In this document: piece by piece, positions 32,083 to 40,629 of the stretch
Numbering within the stretch: position 1 is the first letter of the stretch
Layout: the number at the start of each line of letters is the position of its first letter
Assembly (NCBI RefSeq): GCF_040655735.1
Contig: NZ_JBFAKK010000020.1
Location: forward strand, 32,313 to 96,312
DNA: 64,000 bases
Direction: 5' to 3'
From: Phytomonospora sp040655735
Lineage (GTDB): Bacteria; Actinomycetota; Actinomycetes; Mycobacteriales; Micromonosporaceae
Notes under the pieces: generated by a model
What the model saw: the letters and a program-made list of their open reading frames with translations, nothing else
The model's database searches: none
Told to the model about the DNA's origin: nothing
Position numbers and translations under genes: made by a program

Positions 32083-33003
32083 ATGCCCCGTGCCATGTGG
32101 AAGGGCTCCATCTCATTCGGGCTCGTGACCATCGCCGTCGAAATGCACTCGGCGACGGTGGACCGCGACGTCCGCTTCCACCAGGTCCACAAGCCCGACG
32201 GCGGACGCATCCGCTACCGCCGGGTCTGCGAGCTCGACGGCGAAGAGGTCCGCTACGAGGAGATCGCCAAGGGCTTCGACATCAACGGCGAGACCGTCAT
32301 CCTCGACAACTCCGACTTCGAGTCGATCCCCCTGGCCGCGCGGCACGTCATCGACGTCGTCGAGTTCGTCCCCGCCGCCCAGATCGACCCCGTCCTCTAC
32401 GAGAAGTCCTACTACCTCCAGCCCGGGCGCGGCGCCTCCAAGGCCTACGTGCTCCTGCGCGAGGCGCTCGCCGACGCCGAGCGCGTCGCGGTCGTCAAGG
32501 TCGTCATGCGCCAGAAGGAGCAGCTGGCGATCATGCGGGTCAAGGACGACGTGCTCATGCTCGGCACCGTCCGCTGGGCCGACGAGGTCCGCCGGCCCGA
32601 GTTCGACGTCCCCGAGGCCACCGTCCGCCGGCAGGAGCTGGCGATGGCGAGCTCGCTGATCGAGACGATGAGCGCCGACTTCGACCCGGCCGCCTACAGC
32701 GACGACTACCGCGAGGCGGTGGAGAAGCTCATCGAGGCGAAGATCTCCGGCGAGGAGACCGTGCCGGAGTCCGAGCCGGAGGAGGGCGCGCAGATCATCG
32801 ACCTCTCCGAGGCGCTGAAGGCGAGCATGGAGCGGCTCAAGGGCGGCGGCGAGCGCAAGGCGGCCAAGGCCCCGGCCAAGAAGTCCGCGGCGGACAAGCC
32901 CGCCGCGAAGAAGTCGGCGGCGCAGAAGCCTGCCGCCAAGAAGTCGACGGCGAAGAAGACCGCGGCGAAGAAGGCGGCCCCGCGCAAGAAGCGGGCGTCG
33001 TAG
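32083..33003 (+). CDS. ku: Non-homologous end joining protein Ku
   Basis: A 306-residue homodimeric Ku that binds DNA ends and recruits the ligase. Residues 1-250 are the Ku beta-barrel core (MWKGSISFGLVTIAVEMHSA start, HQVHKPDGGRIRYRRVC, then EKSYYLQPGRGASKAY). The last 45 residues are a lysine/alanine tail of PAKKSA-type repeats (KPAAKKSAAQKPAAKKSTAK), as in actinobacterial Ku, which adds DNA contact. The start is ATG 32083; CTATAT just upstream suggests a near-leaderless transcript. It is divergent from the ATP-dependent ligase gene. Confidence 0.95.
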   Translation: MPRAMWKGSISFGLVTIAVEMHSATVDRDVRFHQVHKPDGGRIRYRRVCELDGEEVRYEEIAKGFDINGETVILDNSDFESIPLAARHVIDVVEFVPAAQIDPVLYEKSYYLQPGRGASKAYVLLREALADAERVAVVKVVMRQKEQLAIMRVKDDVLMLGTVRWADEVRRPEFDVPEATVRRQELAMASSLIETMSADFDPAAYSDDYREAVEKLIEAKISGEETVPESEPEEGAQIIDLSEALKASMERLKGGGERKAAKAPAKKSAADKPAAKKSAAQKPAAKKSTAKKTAAKKAAPRKKRAS

Positions 33004-33049
33004 GCGCACCCGCAACCCGCTTCCCCCGCCGACAGGCGTGCCGTGGACC

Positions 33050-35563
33050 ATGGACCCCGTGAATCTTGTCGACGTGCTGCCCGAAACCGCCGATCCCGAC
33101 GAAGTCTTCGACGCCTTCTCCCACTGGGTCGGCGAACAGGGCATCACCTTCTACGAGGCGCAGGAAGAAGCCCTCATGGAAGTCGTCGCGGGCAACAACG
33201 TCATCGTCAACACGCCCACCGGGTCCGGCAAGAGCCTCATCGCCGCCGGCGCGCACTTCGCGGCCCTCGCCGGCGACCGGACCACGTTCTACACCGCGCC
33301 CATCAAGGCCCTGGTCTCGGAGAAGTTCTTCGACCTCACCGCCCGTTTCGGGGCCGACAACGTCGGCATGATGACCGGCGACGCCAGCGTCAACCCCTTC
33401 GCGCCGATCATCTGCTGCACCGCCGAGGTGCTGGCCAACATCGCGCTGCGCGACGGCTCCTACGCCGACGTGGGCCAGGTCGTCATGGACGAGTTCCACT
33501 TCTACGCCGAACCCGAGCGCGGCTGGGCCTGGCAGGTCCCGCTGCTGGAGCTGCCGCACACGCAGTTCATCCTCATGTCGGCGACCCTCGGTGACGTCAC
33601 CCGCTTCCAGGAGGACCTGACCCGCCGGACCGGCAAGCCCACGGCGGTCGTGAAGTCCGCCGACCGGCCCGTCCCGCTGATCTACAGCTACAGCAAGAAC
33701 ACGCTCACCTCGACGCTCGAAGAGATGCTGGCCACCAAGCAGGCCCCGGTCTACATCGTGCACTTCACCCAGGCCGCCGCGATCGAGCAGGCGCAGGCGC
33801 TGATGAGCATCAACATGTCCACCCGCGAGGAGAAGGACAAGATCGCCGCCCTCATCGGCAACTTCCGCTTCACCACGCGCTTCGGCAAGACCCTGTCGCG
33901 CCTGGTCCGGCACGGCATCGGCGTCCACCACGCCGGGATGCTCCCGAAGTACCGGCGGCTCGTCGAGCGTCTCGCCCAGTCGGGCCTGCTGAAGGTCATC
34001 TGCGGCACCGACACGCTCGGCGTCGGCGTCAACGTCCCCATCCGCACCGTCTTGTTCACCGCGCTGAGCAAGTACGACGGCACGCGCGTGCGGCGCCTGC
34101 GCGCCCGCGAGTTCCACCAGATCGCCGGCCGCGCCGGACGGGCCGGGTTCGACACCGTCGGCTACGTCGTCGCACAGGCCCCCGAGTACGTCATCGAGAA
34201 CGAGAAGGCCCTCGCCAAGATCGGCGACGACCCCAAGCGCCGCCGCGGCTACGCCCGCAAGAAGGCGCCGGAGGGCTTCGTCGGCTGGAGCGAGGAGACC
34301 TTCGAGAACCTCCAGGCCGCCGAGCCCGAACCGCTCGTCTCGCGCTTCCAGGTCTCCACCTCGATGCTCCTCAACGTCATCGCCCGCCCCGGCGACCCCT
34401 TCCAGGCCATGCGGCGGCTGCTCACCGACAACCACTCCGACCGCAAGGAGCAGCGCCGCCAGATCCACCAGGCGATCGCGATGTACCGCTCCCTGCTGGC
34501 CGCCGGCGTCGTCGAGAAGCTCGACGAACCCGACGACAGCGGCCGCACGGTCCGCCTGACCGTCGACCTCCAGGCCGACTTCGCGCTCAACCAGCCCCTG
34601 TCGTCCTTCGCGCTGGCCGCCTTCGAACTCCTCGACACCGACAGCGGCGACCACGCCCTCGACGTCCTCTCCGTCATCGAGTCGACCCTCGAAGACCCGC
34701 GCACGATCGTCGCCGCGCAGCAGAACAAGGCCCGCGGCGCGGCCATCGCCGAGATGAAGGCCGACGGGATCGAGTACGAGGAGCGCATGGAGCGCATCCA
34801 GGAGGTCACCTACCCCAAGCCCCTCGAAGAACTGCTCGGCGCCGCCTACGAGATGTACCAGCGCGGCCACCCCTGGGTCGCCGACCACCCGCTGCGCCCG
34901 AAGTCGGTCGCCCGCGACCTCTACGAGCGCGCCCTCAACTTCGGTGAGTTCGTCGCCTTCTACGAGCTCGCGCGCGGCGAGGGCCTGGTCCTTCGCTACC
35001 TGGCCAGCGCCTACAAGGCCCTCGACCAGACCGTCCCCGACGACCTCAAGACCGAGGAGCTGCGCGACCTGACGGCCTGGCTCGGCGAGCTCGTCCGGCA
35101 GGTCGACTCCAGCCTCCTCGACGAGTGGGAGCAGCTGGCCAACCCCGACCCGGAGCGCCCGCTCGCCGAGATCCCCGACGCCCCCACGGCCGTCACCGCC
35201 AACGTCCGCGCCTTCCGGGTCCTGGTCCGCAACGTCATGTACCGCCACGTCGAACTGGCCGCCCTCGACCGGCCCGGCGAGCTCGCCGCGCTGGAGACGG
35301 GCCTGTCGGCCGACGAGTGGGGCGACGCCCTCGACGCCTACTACGACGAGCACGACGAGATCAAGACCGGCCCGGACTCGCGCGGGCCGAAGATGCTCCA
35401 GCTCACCGACAGCTCCGACCGGCCCGGCTACTGGACGGTGCGGCAGGTCCTCGACGACCCGGCCGGCGACCGCGACTGGGCGATCGTCGGCGAGGTCGAC
35501 CTGCACGCCTCCGACGAGGCCGGGGAGGCGGTAGTGCAGGTCACGGGCCTGGAGCGGATGTGA
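33050..35563 (+). CDS. DEAD/DEAH-box RNA helicase with DUF3516
   Basis: An 837-residue SKI2/MTR4-like helicase found throughout actinobacteria. It has Walker A TPTGSGKS at 55-62, motif II DEFH at 147-150, motif III SAT (LMSATLGD) and motif VI QIAGRAGRAGF. A C-terminal DUF3516 domain starts near 400. It probably unwinds structured RNA in decay or ribosome assembly. ATG 33050 is chosen over GTG 33038. Its stop overlaps the trmB start (GTGA), which suggests coupling of RNA helicase and tRNA methylation. Confidence 0.93.
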   Translation: MDPVNLVDVLPETADPDEVFDAFSHWVGEQGITFYEAQEEALMEVVAGNNVIVNTPTGSGKSLIAAGAHFAALAGDRTTFYTAPIKALVSEKFFDLTARFGADNVGMMTGDASVNPFAPIICCTAEVLANIALRDGSYADVGQVVMDEFHFYAEPERGWAWQVPLLELPHTQFILMSATLGDVTRFQEDLTRRTGKPTAVVKSADRPVPLIYSYSKNTLTSTLEEMLATKQAPVYIVHFTQAAAIEQAQALMSINMSTREEKDKIAALIGNFRFTTRFGKTLSRLVRHGIGVHHAGMLPKYRRLVERLAQSGLLKVICGTDTLGVGVNVPIRTVLFTALSKYDGTRVRRLRAREFHQIAGRAGRAGFDTVGYVVAQAPEYVIENEKALAKIGDDPKRRRGYARKKAPEGFVGWSEETFENLQAAEPEPLVSRFQVSTSMLLNVIARPGDPFQAMRRLLTDNHSDRKEQRRQIHQAIAMYRSLLAAGVVEKLDEPDDSGRTVRLTVDLQADFALNQPLSSFALAAFELLDTDSGDHALDVLSVIESTLEDPRTIVAAQQNKARGAAIAEMKADGIEYEERMERIQEVTYPKPLEELLGAAYEMYQRGHPWVADHPLRPKSVARDLYERALNFGEFVAFYELARGEGLVLRYLASAYKALDQTVPDDLKTEELRDLTAWLGELVRQVDSSLLDEWEQLANPDPERPLAEIPDAPTAVTANVRAFRVLVRNVMYRHVELAALDRPGELAALETGLSADEWGDALDAYYDEHDEIKTGPDSRGPKMLQLTDSSDRPGYWTVRQVLDDPAGDRDWAIVGEVDLHASDEAGEAVVQVTGLERM

Positions 35564-36270
35564 GCGGGGTGAGTGCGTCTAGTCTGGACCCGGTGACCGC
35601 CGACGACATCCGCCTCGCCCGGGTACGCACGTTCCAGCCCCGCCGGGGCCGGGTCAGCGACCGCCACGAGGACGCCCTCGCGCGCCTGCTGCCGGTCTAC
35701 GGCGTCGACGAGACCTTCGAGCCGGAGGCCGCGTTCGGCCGCTCGGCGCCGCTGGTCCTGGAGATCGGCTCGGGGATGGGCACGGCGACCGCCGAGATGG
35801 CCGCCGCCGATCCCGACCGCGACTACCTCGCCGTCGAGGTCCACCCGCCGGGGATCGCCAACCTGCTGTGGCTGGTCGCCGAGGGCGGACTGCGCAACGT
35901 CCGCGTCTTCGACGGCGACGCCCTCGACCTGGCGCGCACGACGCTGGCGCCGTCGAGCCTGTCGGCCGTGCACGTCTACTTCCCCGACCCGTGGCCGAAG
36001 CCGCGCCACCACAAGCGGCGCATCATCGCGCCCGAGCACGTGGCGCTGCTGCGCTCGCGGCTGGCGCCGGGCGGGGCGTTCCACTGCGCGACGGACTGGG
36101 CGGAGTACGCCGCCCGGATGCTGACGGTGCTGTCGGCCGATCCGGAGCTGGTCAACACCTCCGAGGGCTTCACCCCGCGTCCGGCGCACCGGCCGGTGAC
36201 GAAGTTCGAGCGGCGCGGGGTCGCCGCCGGCCGGGAGATCTTCGACCTGGTCTTCCGCCGGGTCGAGTAG
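35560..36270 (+). CDS. trmB: tRNA (guanine-N7)-methyltransferase
   Basis: A 236-residue TrmB that makes m7G46 in tRNA. The SAM motif EIGSGMGT is at 68-75, the family-specific FPDPWPK at 141-147 with the following KRRI, and TKFERRG near the C-terminus. The start is GTG 35560: GGAG lies 5 bases upstream and the GTGA overlaps the helicase stop. In-frame GTGs at 35569 and 35593 are alternatives. It ends in a clear hairpin terminator. Confidence 0.93.
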   Translation: MSGVSASSLDPVTADDIRLARVRTFQPRRGRVSDRHEDALARLLPVYGVDETFEPEAAFGRSAPLVLEIGSGMGTATAEMAAADPDRDYLAVEVHPPGIANLLWLVAEGGLRNVRVFDGDALDLARTTLAPSSLSAVHVYFPDPWPKPRHHKRRIIAPEHVALLRSRLAPGGAFHCATDWAEYAARMLTVLSADPELVNTSEGFTPRPAHRPVTKFERRGVAAGREIFDLVFRRVE

Positions 36271-36278
36271 GAGACGCG

Positions 36279-36314
36279 AAGGCGCCCGCAGGTCCGGGGA
36301 CGAGCGGGCGCCTT
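36279..36314. terminator. Bidirectional hairpin between trmB and the GH71 gene
   Basis: An 11-bp perfect stem (AAGGCGCCCGC / GCGGGCGCCTT) with a 14-base loop; TT follows in both directions. It lies 8 bases after trmB and 9 bases from the end of the convergent GH71 gene. Confidence 0.85.
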
Positions 36315-36323
36315 GTCCTTCGC

Positions 36324-38309
36324 TTACTTGCGGCCGCTGCTCGCGGCGCTGTAGAGCATGTCCTGCGAGACGTAGGTCCCCTTGACCTCCCAGGCCGAGT
36401 TCACCGAGGCCGTCGTCTGTCCATTGCGGACGATCGTAGCCCCGTTGAACCCGAGCGCGAGCGGATAGAGGGTCGACTTCACGCCCGCCGGCGCCGAGTA
36501 GGTCTTCGCCGACCCGCCGACGGTCGCGTTCACCGTCGCCGTGGTGGTCAGGAAGGTCAGGAACTCCACGTTGTCCTTCGGTGTTCCGCCGTTGGCGCGG
36601 ATCTTCTGGAGCTTCGTCTGCGTGCTCGTCGGCGCCGGTCCGGCCCCGAAGGGCTGGTTGCGGTGGACGACGTAGACGGTGTCGCGCACGATCGCCGGGT
36701 AGGCGCCGGTCTTGAAGCGCGTCAGGTAGTACGAGGAGAGGTCGAGCCACACGCCGCCGTTGCGGACCGACGGCGAGAAGTGGTGGTTCTCGGAGTAGTC
36801 GTTCCAGGTCATCAGCTGGATCCAGTCGGCACCGCCCTCGATGGCCTTCGTCCAGCCGCGGCGAAGGTTCTCGCTGTTCTCCGCCTCGTAGTAGTTGCCC
36901 TCCTTGGGGCGGCTGTCCTGCGGGGAGAGGCTGGCCATGAACTTCACGCCCGCGTTGTGCGTGGTGGCGATCTTGGCCGGCAGTGAGTCCTGGAGCGCCG
37001 GGGCGCCGTACTCCATCTCGGAGAAGCCGTAGCTGACCGACTTGTACTTCTCGAAGCTGGCGTTGAAGTTGAGCACGAAGGGCACCAGCGCGACCGTCTC
37101 GCCGTGGTTCGACTTCATCAGGGCGTTGAACTGCGCCCAGAACTCCGGCGTCTTGTTCTCGGCCTTGAAGGGCGAGACGACCAGGCGGCCGTCGCCGAGT
37201 CGGTACTCCGAGTCGAGCGCGGCGAGCTTCATGACCACCGCGGCCAGACCGGCGGCGTCGATGTCCTTGAGGGTGGACACCGTCATGTCGGGCATGATCA
37301 CGATCTTGAAGTCCGGGTCGACCATCGGCGCGGCCCGCATGAGCCGCAGCGCGGCCTGCCAGTGGTAGTTGGACTCGCTGACGTTGAGCAGGTTCAGGGT
37401 GAACCCGTCCAGCCCGGCCTCCTTGGCGCGGGTGACCTCGGTGACCATGTCGGCGAGTTGCCAGTCCCCGGCGACCGGGTCGCGGGGGAGCGGCCGGTCG
37501 CGCAGGAAACCGCCGTAGGCGGAGTGGATGCCGCCCTCGCCGTCGGGGGTGAGGTAGTTGCGGGTGTAGTAGTCGGTCTCGGCGGGCTTGTTCTCGATCG
37601 AGATCCGAAACTGCGTGAAGTAGTGCGCGAACACCTTCTTGCCGCTGGCCTCCAGGACCTCGCGCGGTGGCAGGTCGAAGGGCAGCGGACCGGCCGCGAC
37701 CGTCCCGAGGGTGTAGGCGACCGTCAGCTTCGGCGGGACCCCGGCGGTGTCGGCCGAGGAGTTCAGGACCCCCTGGGCGCCCGCGGGCGAGGTCAGCGCG
37801 AAGGAGTGCGCGCCGGTGCCGTGGTAGGCCGCCGACACGTCGACGCTGGTGGTGGCGCCCGCGGTCAGTCCCTTGACGGAGCCGATGACCGCGCCGGTCG
37901 CCGGCTGGTCGTTCCAGCTGAGCTCGGCGGCCGACCAGGAGTCGGCGACGTCGCGGACCTCGACGGTGGTGTCGCTGGTACGCGCGGGGCGCACGGAGAG
38001 GATCATCTCGACGTTCTGGGCGTTCGCGGGCAGCGCCGGGACGTCGAAGGTGAGGAAGGAGCGGCGCTCCGACGAGGCCGCGCCGTCGCAGGTCGCCGCG
38101 CACACCGAGAGCCACGTGTAGGCGTCGTGGACCTTGGTGGGACTGGCCTGGCTGGCATAGGTGTCGGCGGTGACGGGAAGCTCGACGACCGTCGGTGCGG
38201 CGTCATCGGCCGCGGTCCGGCCGTCCTCGGCCACCGCGACGCCGACACCGCCGGCGAGGCCGACGACCACCAGTGCCGCTAAAGGCAGCTTCCAGGGAAA
38301 AGAACGCAT
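36324..38309 (-). CDS. Secreted alpha-1,3-glucanase, GH71 with N-terminal DNRLRE/CBM96-like domain
   Basis: A 661-residue extracellular enzyme. It has a signal peptide at 1-27 (KLPLAALVVVGLAGGVGVAVAE) and a beta-sandwich at about 40-200 with TADTYASQASPTKVHD and DVADSWSAAELSWND, typical of DNRLRE/CBM96 domains. The GH71 barrel starts at KKVFAHYFTQFRISIENKPA near 235 and includes AKEAGLDGFTLNLLN and ADWIQLMTWNDYSENHHFSP. A small C-terminal beta domain closes it. GH71 enzymes cut alpha-1,3-glucan of fungal walls or dental mutan. ATG 38309 follows AAAGGA. No transcription partner is adjacent. Confidence 0.88.
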   Translation of the reverse strand: MRSFPWKLPLAALVVVGLAGGVGVAVAEDGRTAADDAAPTVVELPVTADTYASQASPTKVHDAYTWLSVCAATCDGAASSERRSFLTFDVPALPANAQNVEMILSVRPARTSDTTVEVRDVADSWSAAELSWNDQPATGAVIGSVKGLTAGATTSVDVSAAYHGTGAHSFALTSPAGAQGVLNSSADTAGVPPKLTVAYTLGTVAAGPLPFDLPPREVLEASGKKVFAHYFTQFRISIENKPAETDYYTRNYLTPDGEGGIHSAYGGFLRDRPLPRDPVAGDWQLADMVTEVTRAKEAGLDGFTLNLLNVSESNYHWQAALRLMRAAPMVDPDFKIVIMPDMTVSTLKDIDAAGLAAVVMKLAALDSEYRLGDGRLVVSPFKAENKTPEFWAQFNALMKSNHGETVALVPFVLNFNASFEKYKSVSYGFSEMEYGAPALQDSLPAKIATTHNAGVKFMASLSPQDSRPKEGNYYEAENSENLRRGWTKAIEGGADWIQLMTWNDYSENHHFSPSVRNGGVWLDLSSYYLTRFKTGAYPAIVRDTVYVVHRNQPFGAGPAPTSTQTKLQKIRANGGTPKDNVEFLTFLTTTATVNATVGGSAKTYSAPAGVKSTLYPLALGFNGATIVRNGQTTASVNSAWEVKGTYVSQDMLYSAASSGRK

Positions 38310-38431
38310 GCGATGTCCTTTTGGGGGAGGGGATTGATCGCGCAAGATCTACCGGACCGCCGAATCGTAGACACTCCCCGATGTGCGGTCCTGCGGGGGA
38401 GTCGCGCCCTTTCGGCTCGCGCCGGGGCCGA

Positions 38432-39307
38432 TCACATGGGCGGACCGGTCACCAGGAACACCAGCCGGCGTCCCGCGCCGAGGCCGCCTTCGAGGATGGC
38501 GTGGAGGGCCTTGGCGACGTAGACCGGTTCGAGTTCGACGCCGTGGCGCTCGGCGAAGCCGGCGACGAACTCCCGCAGCTGAGGTGTGGATCTGGCGAAG
38601 CCGCCGTGGTGGAAGCGGTGGTCGAGCGTCCAGTCGCCGCAGGCGCGGCCGAAGGCCTCCACCTGGAGCCTTTCGACGTCGGCGATCAGGTCCTGGGCGC
38701 CTTTGAGAACGCACACGCCGACGGCCGACCGCCCCGCGGTGAGCCCGTGGGCGAGCCCGGCCAGCGTCGCGCCGGTCCCGACGGCGGTGACGACGTGGTC
38801 GTAGCCGCCCGGGAGCTGGACGTCGAGTTCGGCGGTGACCTCGGCGCACCCGCGGACCCCGGCGGCGTTCGCGCCGCCCTCGGGGATGACGAAGACCTCG
38901 CCCCAGCGCTCGCGCAGCGCGTCGAGGACAGGCGGCGTGCGCTTGCGGCGGTAGGCGGCCCGGTCGAGATAGTCGAGGGTCATGCCTTGCCCGACGGCGT
39001 AGGACAGCGACGGGTTGAGCGGCAGCCGCTCCTCGCCGCGGACCACGCCGATCGTGCGCAGCCGGTGCAGCCGGCCGGCGGCCGCGACCGCGCGCAGATG
39101 GTTGGAGTAGGCGCCGCCGAATGTCAGCAGCGCGCGGTGGCCGGCCGCCAGCGCCTCGTCGAGGTTCAGTCGCAGCTTGCGCCACTTGTTGCCCGGCAGG
39201 AACGGGTGCACCAGGTCGTCGCGCTTGAGCCACAGGCGCGTTCCCTTCGCCGACAGTCGCGGATCGCGCAGCTCGGTCAGCGGAGACGGCAGGAGGGGCT
39301 CGGGCAT
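38432..39307 (-). CDS. PLP-dependent D-cysteine desulfhydrase / ACC deaminase-like protein
   Basis: A 291-residue fold-type II PLP enzyme. The cofactor lysine is Lys41 in LPGNKWRKL, followed by LTFGGAYSNHLRAVA and the phosphate-binding VGTGATLAGLAHG. Relatives are D-cysteine desulfhydrase and 1-aminocyclopropane-1-carboxylate deaminase. It is shorter than the roughly 330 residues of true ACC deaminases, so D-cysteine or another D-amino acid is the likelier substrate. The start is ATG 39307 (GTG 39310 is adjacent). Its product would be an oxo acid plus ammonia, with sulfide if D-cysteine is used. Confidence 0.82.
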   Translation of the reverse strand: MPEPLLPSPLTELRDPRLSAKGTRLWLKRDDLVHPFLPGNKWRKLRLNLDEALAAGHRALLTFGGAYSNHLRAVAAAGRLHRLRTIGVVRGEERLPLNPSLSYAVGQGMTLDYLDRAAYRRKRTPPVLDALRERWGEVFVIPEGGANAAGVRGCAEVTAELDVQLPGGYDHVVTAVGTGATLAGLAHGLTAGRSAVGVCVLKGAQDLIADVERLQVEAFGRACGDWTLDHRFHHGGFARSTPQLREFVAGFAERHGVELEPVYVAKALHAILEGGLGAGRRLVFLVTGPPM

Positions 39308-39310
39308 CAC

Positions 39311-39806
39311 GGGGTGATTGTCGCCGGTCGGTGCCCGCGCGCGGTCGTGGGACGCGACCGGCGGTCACCGCGTGACATTCGCCTGGCGGTCCGTCGAATC
39401 AGAGACCGGGGGCCGGGTGCGCATCGTCCGATCCGGCCGCGATCATCCGACTTGGCGCGATTGTCGACTATGGAGGGAGAATGGACACGGACGTGACGGG
39501 CATTCCCGGGTCGTCGACCCGGCTGTTCGGCCCCCACGAACGAAATCCCGGTTCCTCTACCGGTTTCGCGCCCTCTGATGTGGATCGACGTTGCGGGGGC
39601 AGGCCAGGTGCGGGAGCCTTGGGGTGGGACGCGTCCGCCGTGGTCGAGCGTGACCGGTTCATCCTCTGTGGACGAACGGATCGGGGTGGTCACCGGCGGC
39701 GGGGACGTCCGGGGGTGGTTCACGCCCACTCCGGCACACGGCAGGGCTTGCCTGCCGGCGATGGAGCTTGTCATCGCCGAACAGTGAGAAGAGGAGGGGT
39801 CGCACG
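39311..39806. other. 496-base stretch without a convincing gene
   Basis: The best candidate is an open frame from ATG 39481 (GGAGGGAGA just upstream, 114 codons, MDTDVTGIPGSSTRLFGPHE start), but it turns arginine/glycine-rich and lacks G/C bias at third positions. A second frame at 39578-39787 is equally weak. They could be the remains of one frameshifted gene. The stretch should also contain the promoter of the membrane-anchored gene at 39807. Confidence 0.4.
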
Positions 39807-40499
39807 ATGGTCGGATACGGGATAGCCGCTGTCGCCGCGACGGCGGTCGCGGTCGCCGTACTCGTTTACGGGGCGTACCGGCGGCGCGGGTGGGAGGCCA
39901 CGCGCCCGGGACCACGCGGATTGGGCGCACCGTTGCGCACGCTTCCGCTCGAAGGAGCCAAGTGGCTCACCATCTACGAAAACGGCTGCGCCAAGACCTA
40001 CCCGTCCGGTGCGGTCGAGTGGGCGCGCTGGACCGCCGTGGACGACATCGAGGCGCGCAGTGCCCCGGTGCCCACGATCGACGGCGGCGTCGAGTACGAG
40101 CACGCGGTCTGCATCGAACTGCGCGACGGCACGCGCATCTTCCTGTGCGGGACGCGGATCGGGGACTTCGCCGAAGAGGCCCGCGAGCGCGTGTTCGGTC
40201 TTCAGCTCGACGAGCACCGCGCGACGATGGCCGATGGTGGCGTCGTCGCCGTGCGAAGCGAACGGGGACTGGAGATCACCGCCGAGGGCCTGCGGCGCAA
40301 GGATCGCGAACTGGCCTGGGCCGAGATCGACGAGATCGAGTCCGACCGGGGATGCGCCCGCTTCCATCGTGGCGGGGCGCAGGTCGGCTGGGCCGCGTTC
40401 GACGTGAAGGGGCCGCGCGGACGGGCGTGCCTCCAGGTCGCGCGCGAGTTGTACGCCCGCAATCGCGCCGGCGAAGGTGTCGGCGAGGGCGTGGGTTGA
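39807..40499 (+). CDS. Membrane-anchored hypothetical protein with PH-like repeats (DUF6585-like)
   Basis: A 230-residue protein with an N-terminal membrane anchor (YGIAAVAATAVAVAVLVYGA, 4-23) and then two PH-like beta units. KWLTIYENGCAKTYPSGAVE and GLEITAEGLRRKDRELAWAE both end in the W-x-(E/D)-I-D/E strand typical of bacterial PH/DUF6585 domains. A strong GAGGAGGGG site supports ATG 39807. It is probably a cytoplasm-facing membrane protein that senses or scaffolds; no enzyme motif is seen. It converges on the sigma-associated gene at 40630, 130 bases away. Confidence 0.65.
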   Translation: MVGYGIAAVAATAVAVAVLVYGAYRRRGWEATRPGPRGLGAPLRTLPLEGAKWLTIYENGCAKTYPSGAVEWARWTAVDDIEARSAPVPTIDGGVEYEHAVCIELRDGTRIFLCGTRIGDFAEEARERVFGLQLDEHRATMADGGVVAVRSERGLEITAEGLRRKDRELAWAEIDEIESDRGCARFHRGGAQVGWAAFDVKGPRGRACLQVARELYARNRAGEGVGEGVG

Positions 40500-40629
40500 C
40501 CGTTCGTCCCGTCCCGATGGTCGCCGCGAGGTCGCCGGGACGGGCGAGCCGAACACCGCGCCGCCGAGGCCGTCGTCCACAGTGGACGACGGCCTCGGTC
40601 TTGGTCGCGGGGACCGGTTCGCGCGGACG

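Noticed and set aside
32837..38115. Minus-strand frames of nearly 900 codons opposite the DUF3516 helicase and trmB
   Set aside because: Low-complexity valine/aspartate/glycine or arginine-rich shadows of Ku, helicase and trmB, which have diagnostic motifs in the other strand.
39481..39825. Open frame with a strong GGAGGGAGA site
   Set aside because: Beyond the first 30 codons the sequence is shadow-like (arginine/glycine-rich) and overlaps the start of the gene at 39807. It was described only as part of a gene-free stretch.
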